From assembly GCA_016712275.1 (NCBI GenBank), contig JADJRI010000066.1, forward strand, positions 1 through 29,096: 29,096 bases of DNA. Direction: 5' to 3'. Both the position numbers and the translations under genes were made by a program. The first letter of the stretch is position 1. Every line of letters starts with the position of its first letter. Below the pieces are notes generated by a model. That model made no database searches and was not told the origin of the DNA. It saw only the letters and a list, made by a program, of their open reading frames with translations. Below, in pieces: positions 1-8,643 of the stretch. The DNA is from Planctomycetota bacterium (GTDB lineage Bacteria; Planctomycetota; Phycisphaerae; UBA1845; UTPLA1).

Positions 1-468
1 ATTATTGAAATCGGGGCCTGCTCGCCATGGCAGAGTGTTTTTCACTATGATCGCAAAGGAAGTCTCCGCGGCGCGGATTTTGTCGATGCTGTTGCCCGGC
101 TGCTGCTTCGATTTGAATTGCGCTCGACAAATCTCAAGGAAGTGTGGCTTCGTGTGACACCGGAGGTGGAGGAGCCGCCCGGTCCGGCCAAGTGGCAGCG
201 CGATCAAAACGGCGAGCTTCGTGAGATGCCGCAGGAACGCAAGCACACGTTTATCGACATTGAGACGGAAGCCAGAATTCCGGAGGGCGGGTTTCTGGTG
301 CTGGGCGCTTCGCCAACCGTCGTCGAAGCCCCCGTCCTTGGCCGGGTTTTCTTTCGCGAGCCCGAGCCATCGACTGAAAAGGTTGCGAAGACGCCCCGCG
401 ATCGAATCTATATAATCAGCCCGATCATACGTTACTCCGAGGATCTGCGTTCACGCGGCGGTTCGTAA
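1..468 (+). CDS. 3' end of an unrecognised protein
   Basis: The frame is open from base 1 to a TAA at 466-468, so the gene starts upstream of the window and only its last 155 codons are seen. I do not recognise a family. The fragment is soluble in character, with alternating charged and hydrophobic stretches, no membrane segment and no repeats. It has a Pro/Glu-rich patch near codons 55-75 and ends in a basic, glycine-containing tail. A short segment reading IYIISPIIRY lies close to the C-terminus. The histidine kinase gene begins 26 bases downstream on the same strand, so the two are probably co-transcribed. The frame is trusted because it runs straight into this close same-strand neighbour and its codon use resembles the other genes. 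Function is unknown. Confidence 0.6.
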   Translation: MIEIGACSPWQSVFHYDRKGSLRGADFVDAVARLLLRFELRSTNLKEVWLRVTPEVEEPPGPAKWQRDQNGELREMPQERKHTFIDIETEARIPEGGFLVLGASPTVVEAPVLGRVFFREPEPSTEKVAKTPRDRIYIISPIIRYSEDLRSRGGS

Positions 469-494
469 GAGAATTGTGGGGGCAAGGGTCAACC

Positions 495-1571
495 ATGTTG
501 CAGGTTCTTGACGATGGTTTCTTTCGCAGGCTGTGTGAAGGGCTTGGTTTCATTTGCATCGCGGTCGACACCGAATTGCGGATCGTATTTTGGAACGAAC
601 AGGCAACCCATCATTTCGAGCACACCCAGGCCGAAATGGTCGGCACTGCTTTTCTTGAGATTCTCGACGAAGCCGATCGAGATGCCGCCCACAAGCTCTT
701 TTTCGAGGCCATGGGACAAAAGCAACCGCGTGACATGGAAGTCAAATATCCGCAGGTCGACGGCCAGCGCACCACGCTTGTTCTGATTATTTCGCCGATT
801 ATCAACGATGCCGGACTGTGCGTCGGCGCTTCAGCAGGAATGCGCGATATTACCCAGCGAAAGCGCATGTCGCAGGAACTTTCACAGTCGCGACGGATGG
901 CATCGCTGGGTCGGGTCGCCGGCGGCATCGCTCATCACTTCAACAACATCCTCGGCGGCATGCTGACGAGTATCGATTATGTGCTTTCCAGCGACAGCCC
1001 GCGCGAATTGCGAAAGACGCTCAGACTGCTGGCCCAATCGATCGGTCGCGCGACGCGCATCACCAACCAACTCGCCGCATTTGCGGAATCCGAAAACGAA
1101 CTTGTCGAATGGAAGGAGCTGAATCCGGTTTTGGATGATTTCATCACCAAGCTTCGCCCCAAGATCGCAGATGCCAATCAGACGCTCGAAACAAATTTCG
1201 AGACGATTCACTCGGATCCTTATGAATCCCAGCGCGTGCAAACCGTGCTGGAGAGCATCGCCCAAAATGCGATGGAGGCCATGCCGCCGGGCGGAAAATT
1301 GTCGGTCAATCTAACGCGCGATGACGATGTGGCGGTCATTCAGATTCGTGACAATGGTTGCGGCATTCCCGAGAATTTGAAGGAGCATATTTTCGAGCCC
1401 TTCTTCACAACCAAGGGTGAATTGGCCGGCGGATCAAGTGAAAATATCGGGCTGGGACTCGCGGCGGTTCACGGCATGGTGGGTGAAATGGGCGGTACGA
1501 TTCGCCTCAATTCGAAGATCGGCGAAGGCACGGAAGTGACGATACGGCTGCCGCTTCAGCGGAAGAAGTGA
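495..1571 (+). CDS. PAS domain sensor histidine kinase, soluble, no receiver domain
   Basis: A 358-residue two-component sensor kinase. Residues about 15-125 look like a PAS sensor domain (FWNEQA, then a C-terminal DITQRKR motif typical of the PAS-to-kinase linker). The HisKA phosphoacceptor helix follows, with the motif GGIAHHFNN; His147 is the expected phosphorylated residue. In many relatives the next residue is Asp (AHDFNN), while here it is a second His. The HATPase domain shows the N box (QNAMEA), the G1 box (DNGCGIP), the F box (FEPFFTTK) and the G2 box (GLGLAAV). There is no signal peptide or membrane segment, so it should sense a cytoplasmic cue. The start is taken as ATG 495, preceded by a G-rich stretch (GGGGGCAAGGG); an in-frame TTG at 474 is possible. 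No response regulator gene lies nearby, so the partner is unknown. The stop lies 6 bases from the convergent metzincin stop. Confidence 0.88.
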   Translation: MLQVLDDGFFRRLCEGLGFICIAVDTELRIVFWNEQATHHFEHTQAEMVGTAFLEILDEADRDAAHKLFFEAMGQKQPRDMEVKYPQVDGQRTTLVLIISPIINDAGLCVGASAGMRDITQRKRMSQELSQSRRMASLGRVAGGIAHHFNNILGGMLTSIDYVLSSDSPRELRKTLRLLAQSIGRATRITNQLAAFAESENELVEWKELNPVLDDFITKLRPKIADANQTLETNFETIHSDPYESQRVQTVLESIAQNAMEAMPPGGKLSVNLTRDDDVAVIQIRDNGCGIPENLKEHIFEPFFTTKGELAGGSSENIGLGLAAVHGMVGEMGGTIRLNSKIGEGTEVTIRLPLQRKK

Positions 1572-1577
1572 GTCTGT

Positions 1578-4500
1578 TTAAGGCGCGATTACAGCATCCG
1601 TGAATTCCTGAATATCATTCCCGTTGACGACTCCGTCGTTGTTCATATCGGCGATGCAAATCTGTCCGGGCGTGCCGCCATTCAGCGCGACTGCAACGAA
1701 TACCGGAACATCCGCGAGATCGGTCGAGCCGCTCGAATTCATATCACCGGAATTACGAGCCGCGCCCAGCACTTCATCCGCGCCGATGTCCACAACACAG
1801 CCCATGATGCGCGGCTGGCCATCGAGATCCAACAGTCCATACGCCGGCGGGGCATAAGCAGGATCGCCCGATTCAATGCAGGGCGATCCGGCGGCAACAT
1901 GCACGTCGTCGTCGTCGGAGCCGAGGACGTTGTCCGGGCCGTTCACATCGATCATCAAGGGTCATCGGAAAGTTGCCGATACCGCCCAGCGAGCCGCTCC
2001 AGTTCAGCACATCGCAATAGGAAACCAGGTACGTCACGTCACCGAATGAAACGAGTTGAGCGGTTTCGTTGTCACCGAAGAAGGCCAAATTGCCCCACAC
2101 GATCGAATGCGTGAGCGCCGTGATGCTGGTGTCATTGTGGATGCCGCCGCCTTCGCCGGTGAGTGCGGAGTTGTTCGCGATCGTGCAATGATCAATGGCA
2201 ACGTTTGTTTCGCCGGCATTAAAGAAAGCGCCGCCCCAGCCGTCCAGAGCTTCATTGCCTGTAAACACGCAATTGGCGATGTTATGCGGGCTCGGCCCGG
2301 GAGCGCTCATGCCGCTGAAGTGTGCCGCGCCGCCGCCATACTCGGCTGAATTTGCAAAGAACTTGCAGTTTGAAAAGGTGGATTCGCCCTTATCGCACCA
2401 GATGCCGCCCCCGTACCATGCATAATTGTAGATAAACGTGGTGTTCGACACATCGAGCGAAGCCTGATCGAATTTCGCGATCGCGCCGCCGCCGAAGCCC
2501 GCCTCGTTCGATTCGAATCGGCAATCGCGCACGGTTGCGGATGAGTCGTTATTCAGCACGGTCAGCGCGCCGCCCTGACCGATACCGACGGTTTCTGCGC
2601 TCGTATTTCCAAAGAACCAGCAATTCTCAATGTCGGCATGGTTTTCATAGACTTCCACCGCGCCGGAATAGTCGGCAAAATTCATGATAAACTCGCTGTC
2701 ACGAATCGTGGCGGTGCTGTCTGAATCGATGCCGATCGCCCCGACGGCATATGCCGAGTTTCCGGTAAAGCTGCAATCTTCCACAACGATGGACGAACCG
2801 GAACCCGAACGAATCGCCCCGTGGTAACCGAATTCATCAAAGGTCCCGTTCGCCAAAAACTCACATCCCGTGAACTGTGATTGACTGCCGTTGCAATTCG
2901 CGCCGCCGCCGACAAACTCGGCGAGATTCGCTTGAAACTCGGTATTGATGAAATCCGGCGACGAATTGTAGATTTCGATGCCGCCGCCGTAGGGGGCAAT
3001 ATTGCCTGAGAACAAACAACCCTGGAATTGCTGGGGGGCCTCATCCGAGTAGATGCCGCCTCCGATGAACGTTGCGAAATTATTGCTAATGGTACACTGG
3101 ATCAACTGGGAATCGGTGCATTGGCTCAGCATTCCTCCACCCGCATACAACGGCCAATAGGGCCCGCTGGCATGGCCGTCGCGAATGGTCACGCCATCAA
3201 GAATGGCCGTCGAATTGCGGTCGCTGGCGATGACGACATGATAGGAATTGTCTGTTGCCTCAACGGGCGTGCCGATGTCGCCGCTTAGAATCGTCGGGTT
3301 TGCCGAAACATTCCGATGCGCGAGAAGGGTCTCATTGCCGAAAAAGCCGCCATAAATTGTCACCCCGTTGATGAGCCGAAAGGATGCATAACGATTACCG
3401 GTTCCGCGATCCGGATAATAGTCGCCGGCGGCCACCCAGACTTCAGTCACAGCGCCGCGCGCCCGCGCGGCCAGGCCGATGCCATCCTGAAGATCATCGA
3501 GCGCGGTCGCCCAGGTCGCGCCATCCCCACCGGGAGCGGCTGCGGAATTCACATACACCCGCGACGGCGGTGTCGGAGTCACGACACTGGGCCTGAAATT
3601 CGCGACGGTGAAGGCCGTGCCGTTATGTGCCGAACTATTGTCGCACCAGCCGCCGTGCTCATCGGTTCCGCCGATCGGCGAGCCGCCGACCAGAATGCCA
3701 GGATTCGAAAAATAAGGCACGGTCATGCCCGGGGGATAACTCATGATGTCTTTGTTGGGTGTGCAGGGCCACGGCGAGGAGCAGGGCGTTGGCGGTGGTC
3801 CGGGGCAGGGCTGTCGAAAGCCCCAACCATAATCAAAATAGGGGGTGCCCTGCGGGTTGCAACGGTCGTGTTGGCAGCCGAAATTGTGGCCCACCTCATG
3901 GGCCAGTGTTTCAAACGTCGCGTTGTCCTCGCGCATCACGCTGAACCCATAGCGCCCATCATCGAGCGGACTCGTCTCAAATAGTTGATATGCTACGCCG
4001 CCCGAATTGACGGTGTTTCCGACGCACAGACAGACCAGATCGGCCCCATACTGATCGCGCTCGGCATGAACGAGATCCAGAAACCCATCGGCAGTTAAGA
4101 CAAGGCGATCGAGATTGACAATCGCCGATGTTGATTCAGTATAATTGATGAGTGCCTTGCGAACGACATTCAGGCTGGTATTAATGCCGCTGTTAACGTA
4201 CGCATTATTTGTGTAGGTGACCGAAAGGTCCAGCTCGGCCTCGATATTGGCTTGGCCGCCGGCCGCCGTTTGTGCGGCCGCGGTATAGTAGAACATCAAA
4301 TCAATCTGGCTCCCGTCGTCGGCGACGAAGCCTGCCAGCGTGGAGAATTGAAGCGGGCAGATGGACGATTGCCCGCCGCGCTGGTCGCCTGCGTTGTCTT
4401 CATCAGGCGTAACGTCATCGCCCAACGCCCGATGACCAACGGAATTGCCTGGCATGGTCGGCGGCTGGTCGATTGCCCCGCAGCCCATGGCCTCTTTCGC

Positions 4501-4995
4501 GACCAAGTCGATTTCGCGGATGATGACGCGCCCCGCATCAATCGGCTTAATATCAAAAAAACCGATACCGGGCACCGTGATGTTCGCGGCAAGGACCCCT
4601 TCATGGATGACAATGACCACGCAGCTCCCATCGACGCCTTCAATGGTCCCTGCCACACGCAAATCGCCGATCGGAGCTTCAAAGACGCGGTCGATTGTTG
4701 CAAGGAGTGAGACGTCGTCGAAGAGACTCAGTTGCACCTGCCGCGGGCCATCGACGGCCGCCGCCGAGAGTACCTCCGACGAGAAGAAAGTGAGTCGTGA
4801 GCGCTTTGCAAAGTTCAGCAAGTCGGGCCGCTGGTGCATGATCCGGTCATGTTCATTCGAATCCGAGGCGATGGCAAATAAACCGGGCAAGGACGATTTC
4901 ATCGGGGCGTCATTGGAATGTTCTGCGCCAATGCCCGGCGCGCTGTGAAATAATGTCAACGTAATCGCGATGAATGACATGCGAATCAGCTTCAT
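1578..4995 (-). CDS. Secreted metzincin metalloprotease with beta-helix and dockerin-like C-terminus (frameshifted as sequenced)
   Basis: An exported multidomain protein of about 1139 residues once two 1-base losses are restored. A signal peptide (MKLIRMSFIAITLTLF) starts at ATG 4995, 7 bases after an AGGAAG ribosome site; an in-frame codon at 5052 lacks one. Around residue 366 is a zinc-protease motif, HEVGHNFGCQHD, followed by a Met-turn (IMSYPPG), as in reprolysin-like metzincins. After a linker, residues about 560-950 hold repeated GGGIY / GCxFSGN units of a right-handed beta-helix. The C-terminus has two EF-hand-like loops (DMNSSGSTDLADV and DMNNDGVVNGNDI), as in dockerin-type modules of planctomycete exoproteins. 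The frame breaks near 1959-1971. Restoring one C and one T (coding strand) joins GNF to SDDPLMIDVNGPDNVLG, the usual end of such helices. Probably a cell-surface or secreted protease; substrate unknown. Confidence 0.82.
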
Positions 4996-5081
4996 GGCAT
5001 TTCTTCCTGATTTCTTGATGCGAGTCGTCGGTCGCTGGCTCGTGCTTGCCATTTGCGGCTCGGCCCCGATAGATGTAATCG

Positions 5082-5111
5082 ATTATACTGCGCGACGGTG
5101 TACACGCTCAA
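5082..5111 (-). promoter_or_regulatory. Sigma-70-like promoter for the metzincin gene
   Basis: On the minus strand TTGAGC (5111-5106) is separated by 18 bases from a perfect TATAAT (5087-5082). Transcription would begin near 5075, giving a leader of about 80 bases before ATG 4995. The -10 element overlaps a perfect 10-bp palindrome, TAATCGATTA, at 5076-5085, which could be an operator. It sits in the divergent gap with modA. The sequence does not resemble the known ModE site. Confidence 0.5.
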
Positions 5112-5160
5112 TGATAAACTCCGGCGGCAACCAGTGAATTCCGCCGAGGAATGACTCATT

Positions 5161-5987
5161 ATGACGCTTAGAGGCATTCGAGCATCTTCCCTGCTGCCGG
5201 TGAGAATTCTCATAATCTGCTTGTTTTCGGTGGGTTGCGACAGGGAGCCAATTCGCAAGTTCCCAGTCCGGGCAAGCCCAGCGTGTTATCGGTTGCCGCC
5301 GCAACGAGTTTAAGGGCAGGTGTCGAAGCGCTGCTGGCGGAATTTCGCGAGGCGAATCCCGGTGTCGGCGTCAGTGTGACGTATGGATCATCGGGCAGCC
5401 TATTCGCCCAAATTGCAAATCGGGCGCCATTCGATTTCTTCCTATCGGCCGACATCGATTATCCGCGAAAACTCATTGAAGACGATCTTGCCATTCGCAA
5501 CAGCCTTTTTCGATACGCAAGGGGAAGCCTCGTTCTGTGGGTGCGCAACGAATCAATGATTGACCCGAACCGAAATGGGATGGACACGCTCACTCAATCG
5601 AACGTTCGAAGAATTGCGATTGCAAATCCAAGGCTCGCGCCCTACGGTGCCGCCGCCGAATCGGCCATTAGAAAATACGGCGTTTATGAACGCGTCGGCA
5701 ACAAACTGGTCATGGCAGAGAATATCGGCCAGGCGGCGCAGTTTGCAGAATCAGGTGCTGTCGATGTTGCTATCATCGCAAAATCACTCGCAAATGCACC
5801 GCCATTAGAAAGTCGGGGTCGTTTCTGGCCGGTTCCCGATGACATGCATCCGGCGATTATGCACGAAGGCGTCATCTTGAAACGGGTTGTCGATCAAGCC
5901 GCGGCGAATGGCCTACGGAGCTTTATCCTATCGCAGCGCGGTCAGGAAATCCTTCACCAATACGGATTCAATCGGCCCGGAGATTGA
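5161..5987 (+). CDS. modA: Molybdate ABC transporter substrate-binding lipoprotein ModA (frameshifted as sequenced)
   Basis: Periplasmic binding protein for molybdate (or tungstate), about 275 residues after correction. The N-terminus from ATG 5161 is a lipoprotein signal with lipobox SVGC (Cys27), so this ModA would be membrane-anchored. A GAGGA ribosome site ends 10 bases before the ATG. The body is in another frame. Adding one G to the GGG run at 5243-5245 joins the signal to RGANSQVPSPGKPSVLSVAA, and the rest reads as typical ModA: AAATSL near the start, YGSSGSLFAQI for oxyanion contact, ADIDYPRKL, and NPRLAPYGAAAE in the second lobe. Without the correction the body could start only at a weak TTG (5235) and would lack an export signal. 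modB begins one base after the stop, so the two are translationally coupled. The missing base is probably a sequencing error. Confidence 0.9.
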
Positions 5988-5988
5988 T

Positions 5989-6651
5989 GTGGACTGGACC
6001 GCACTTCGATTGACTCTTCAACTCGCCTCGGCAACTACAGGAATTTTGCTCGTTGCCGGACTGCCAATGGCTTATTGGCTTGTCGTCAGCAGATGGCGTT
6101 TCAAATATCTTGTTGAGTCTGTCATCACACTTCCGCTTGTTCTGCCACCGACGGTCCTGGGCTTTTATGTACTGACGACCGCCGGTCCGAATGGCGTGCT
6201 TGGAAAAATCACCGAGCAACTATTCGGTTCGCAGTTGCCATTTACCTTTACCGGAATTTTGTTCGCTTCGGTATTGTTCAACTTGCCTTTTGCTGTCCGG
6301 CCATTCATGGCCTCGTTTGCGGGCGTAGATCGCGCACTTGTCGAAGCCTCCTGGTGTTTGGGCGAATCGCGTTGGCGGACTTTTGTTCGCGTGACATTGC
6401 CGCTGTGTCGAGACGGCGTGCTGGCCGGCGCGGTCCTGACTTTTGCCCATGCCGTAGGTGAATTTGGCGTGGTGTTGATGGTGGGGGGGAATATTCCGGG
6501 CGTCACGCGCACGCTTTCAATCGCCATCTATGATGATGTTCAAGCGCTGGATTATGCCGCGGCAGGGCGTTCCTCGCTTTTCCTTGTGGCGTTTTCTTTG
6601 TTGGCGCTCTCGCTGGCTCACACGCTGTCACGCCGGAGAACCGCGCGATGA
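5989..6651 (+). CDS. modB: Molybdate ABC transporter permease ModB
   Basis: Inner-membrane channel subunit of the molybdate importer, 220 residues, close to the usual size. About five hydrophobic helices are visible, beginning at TLQLASATTGILLV. The cytoplasmic EAA-type loop that docks on ModC is present (EASWCLGESRWRTF followed by VRVTLP). The start is taken as GTG 5989, because a GGAG site at 5979-5982 lies 6 bases upstream and inside the end of modA; a longer in-frame reading starts within modA and is unlikely. The family motif PLVLPPTVLGFY is clear. The stop TGA overlaps the modC start as ATGA, which indicates tight translational coupling. Confidence 0.93.
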   Translation: MDWTALRLTLQLASATTGILLVAGLPMAYWLVVSRWRFKYLVESVITLPLVLPPTVLGFYVLTTAGPNGVLGKITEQLFGSQLPFTFTGILFASVLFNLPFAVRPFMASFAGVDRALVEASWCLGESRWRTFVRVTLPLCRDGVLAGAVLTFAHAVGEFGVVLMVGGNIPGVTRTLSIAIYDDVQALDYAAAGRSSLFLVAFSLLALSLAHTLSRRRTAR

Positions 6652-7736
6652 GTGCCATGTTAAGAGCACAATTCGTGCGACAGTTCCAATCCGGCACGCG
6701 AATAGAATGTGCTGTCAGCCAACGCACGCATGGTTTTTCGGTCACGGCCCTGTTTGGTCCATCGGGCTGCGGAAAAACAACAGTCTTGCGGTGCATTGCC
6801 GGACTCGATCGTCCGTTGAGCGGAAGTATCTTATTTGAAAACGAAGTGTGGTTTGACGCGAAGCAAGGCATTCATCGTTCTCCACAATCGCGCGACATCG
6901 GAATGATGGCGCAGGACTATGCCCTGTTTCCACATTTCACCGTCGAGCAGAATATTGCCTTTGGACTGCGGAAGTCCGATCGTCGTGAGCGCCAGGCGCG
7001 CGTTGCCCACCTGATGGGGATGTTCCAGTTGAATGAACTGCGAAAGCGACTGCCGCATCAAATTTCGGGGGGCCAAAAACAACGCGTGTCGCTCGCCCGA
7101 GCGTTGGCGAGAAAGCCACGCGTGTTGCTGCTGGATGAGCCGTTTTCCGCGCTCGATGCCGCGTTACGCGACGTCTTGCGCGGGGAACTCCGGCGACTGC
7201 TGGCGGAATTCGGGATTCCGGTCGTAGTCGTTACGCACGATCGCACGGAGGCGATCGCGCTGGCCGATCAGGTCGTCGTGATGGATCGGGGTCGCGTTCT
7301 GGCCGCGGGCGGCGTCGGGGAGATTTTCTCAAGACCATCCGACTTGGCCGTGGCGCGCATTGTGGGCGTCGAGACCGTGATCAAAGGGGAGATTCTCGAA
7401 ACGAAGGACGGGCTGGCGATCGTCGATGTTGGGGGTGTCCGAGTTCTGGCCGTCGCGCCCGACCGGCCGTCGCGATGCGTCCATGTTTGCATCAAAGGCG
7501 AGGATGTCGCCCTGCGAAAAGATGCCCAATCGCAAACCAGCGTTCGCAACCAGTTGGGCGCCGCGATTCGTTGGATCACGCCGGAAGGACCGCTTGTTCG
7601 CATCGGTCTCGATTGCGGATTCCAACTCACTGCACTTGTTACGCGACCTGCATGTGAAGATCTGCATCTCGCGGTCGGCGACAAACTCATCGCCCAGATC
7701 AAAGCCCCGGCCGTTCATCTCATACCAATCGACTGA
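6648..7736 (+). CDS. modC: Molybdate ABC transporter ATP-binding protein ModC
   Basis: ATPase that powers molybdate import, 362 residues. Visible motifs are Walker A GPSGCGKTT (residues 37-45), Q-loop AQDYALFPH, signature SGGQKQR, Walker B LLLDEPFSALD and the H-loop VVTHD. The C-terminal part (about 230-360) carries the Mop/TOBE-like beta domain typical of ModC, which binds oxyanion for regulation. The ATG overlaps the modB stop by 4 bases. This completes modA-modB-modC with no accessory gene. No modE regulator or molybdenum-cofactor biosynthesis gene is in the window. The wider CysA/PotA ATPase family is similar, but the operon context fixes the call. Confidence 0.93.
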   Translation: MSAMLRAQFVRQFQSGTRIECAVSQRTHGFSVTALFGPSGCGKTTVLRCIAGLDRPLSGSILFENEVWFDAKQGIHRSPQSRDIGMMAQDYALFPHFTVEQNIAFGLRKSDRRERQARVAHLMGMFQLNELRKRLPHQISGGQKQRVSLARALARKPRVLLLDEPFSALDAALRDVLRGELRRLLAEFGIPVVVVTHDRTEAIALADQVVVMDRGRVLAAGGVGEIFSRPSDLAVARIVGVETVIKGEILETKDGLAIVDVGGVRVLAVAPDRPSRCVHVCIKGEDVALRKDAQSQTSVRNQLGAAIRWITPEGPLVRIGLDCGFQLTALVTRPACEDLHLAVGDKLIAQIKAPAVHLIPID

Positions 7737-7858
7737 AACAAGTGCCGCATGAATGTCCCCTTGTGTTGGGGCTTGCCATGAGGTCTCGTCCAGTTTTGGG
7801 GTGAAAAGTTTTGATTTATCAAAGCAAGGCAAAGCGCGTCAGAGTCACGGGGATCAGC

Positions 7859-7882
7859 TCCAACGATCGCTCCTTCGTTGGA
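7859..7882. terminator. Hairpin between convergent modC and MORN lipoprotein genes
   Basis: A perfect 8-bp inverted repeat (TCCAACGA at 7859-7866, TCGTTGGA at 7875-7882) with an 8-base loop lies just beyond the minus-strand stop at 7886 and 122 bases after modC. It has no clear T run on either side, so it may be a weak bidirectional terminator or an RNA-stabilising stem. A separate 14-bp palindrome, TTTGATTTATCAAA, sits at 7810-7823. Confidence 0.35.
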
Positions 7883-7885
7883 TCG

Positions 7886-8437
7886 CTATCTTCCGAAGGT
7901 GGGAATCTCGTCATTCGACTTGCTTGCGGGCGCGCTGGTCGTTGAAGGCTGCGAGGTTGATACGGGTTGCGTGGAGGTTGGCAGCGTGCTGACCGCGGGT
8001 TTTTCAGGATCGAGCGGAACGGCCATTTTCCCATTCATCCATTGTTCGCGCTTCGCTTCATTTCCCTCTGCATCCCAATAAACCCATTCGCCATTCTTAG
8101 CGCCGAGTACGTAATCTCCTTCAAACAGCAACTTGCCGTTTCGATGCCAGGCGCGCCAAAGGCCGTTTTCCTTGCCCTCCACGAAATACCCATCCAGAAT
8201 TTTCTCATCTTGCTTGGTTTTGAAAATGCACCGGCCATGATAAATGGGCTCACCTTTTGCGTTCTTCTTCTGATATTCATAGAGCTGGATATGATCCGGT
8301 GTTTCGACGGCCCAGAGCTCGGTCTTTGGGGCTGCACCAGCGCCTCTCTGGCCGCCTGAGTTGCCACTGGAATCGCAACCAGCGAGCGTTGCGAGAAGGA
8401 CCGTGACGACAACGCCTCTGCAAATCGAACATGCCAT
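7886..8437 (-). CDS. Small lipoprotein with MORN/YwqK-type repeats
   Basis: A 183-residue envelope lipoprotein. The start is ATG 8437, because GGAG lies 6 bases upstream; two upstream in-frame ATGs (8449, 8461) lack a ribosome site. The signal peptide ends in lipobox LAGC. The middle carries three MORN-variant repeats: DGYFVEGKENGLWRAW, then EGDYVLGAKNGEWVYW, then a shorter QWMNGK unit. These beta-hairpin repeats occur in 'toxin-antitoxin YwqK family' proteins, but nothing here supports toxin immunity. The C-terminal 40 residues are a Thr/Ser/Pro-rich tail, likely disordered. It converges with modC and diverges from the TPR protein gene. Function unknown; a surface or periplasmic scaffold is plausible. 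Confidence 0.8.
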   Translation of the reverse strand: MACSICRGVVVTVLLATLAGCDSSGNSGGQRGAGAAPKTELWAVETPDHIQLYEYQKKNAKGEPIYHGRCIFKTKQDEKILDGYFVEGKENGLWRAWHRNGKLLFEGDYVLGAKNGEWVYWDAEGNEAKREQWMNGKMAVPLDPEKPAVSTLPTSTQPVSTSQPSTTSAPASKSNDEIPTFGR

Positions 8438-8584
8438 GTGGAGCTCCATGTTATTTGCCAATCCAAGATTCAGATGTTCTTTTCAGATCCTCGGTCCTGC
8501 GACCCACGTGCGGCCGGTCTGGCCGAGATTGCGCCCATTCTACCCGATTGAGGCCCTAATTCTGCATCGCTTCGCGATGACCGA

Positions 8585-8590
8585 TATAAT
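8585..8590 (+). promoter_or_regulatory. Candidate -10 element for the TPR protein gene
   Basis: A perfect TATAAT lies 54 bases before ATG 8644 in the divergent gap 8438-8643. The best -35 candidate, TCTGCA at 8561-8566 (18-base spacer), is poor, so the call rests on the -10 alone. Confidence 0.3.
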
Positions 8591-8643
8591 TAGCATGGCA
8601 GATCGCTGATCGGCCGGCTGGAAACGACTCGGGAGACTGCCCC

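Noticed and set aside
2000..3500. DNA tandem repeat or CRISPR-like array in the beta-helix gene
   Set aside because: The repetition is at protein level (GGG and GCxF motifs) with diverged DNA and no constant direct repeats.
3316..3984. 222-codon plus-strand frame opposite the metzincin domain
   Set aside because: Shadow of the zinc-protease coding strand; composition reflects codon bias only.
5076..5111. ModE operator in front of modA
   Set aside because: The palindrome TAATCGATTA does not match the known ModE consensus and overlaps the divergent metzincin promoter.
7886..8437. Toxin-antitoxin antitoxin of the YwqK family
   Set aside because: Only the repeat type matches; there is no adjacent toxin gene and the protein is a lipoprotein.
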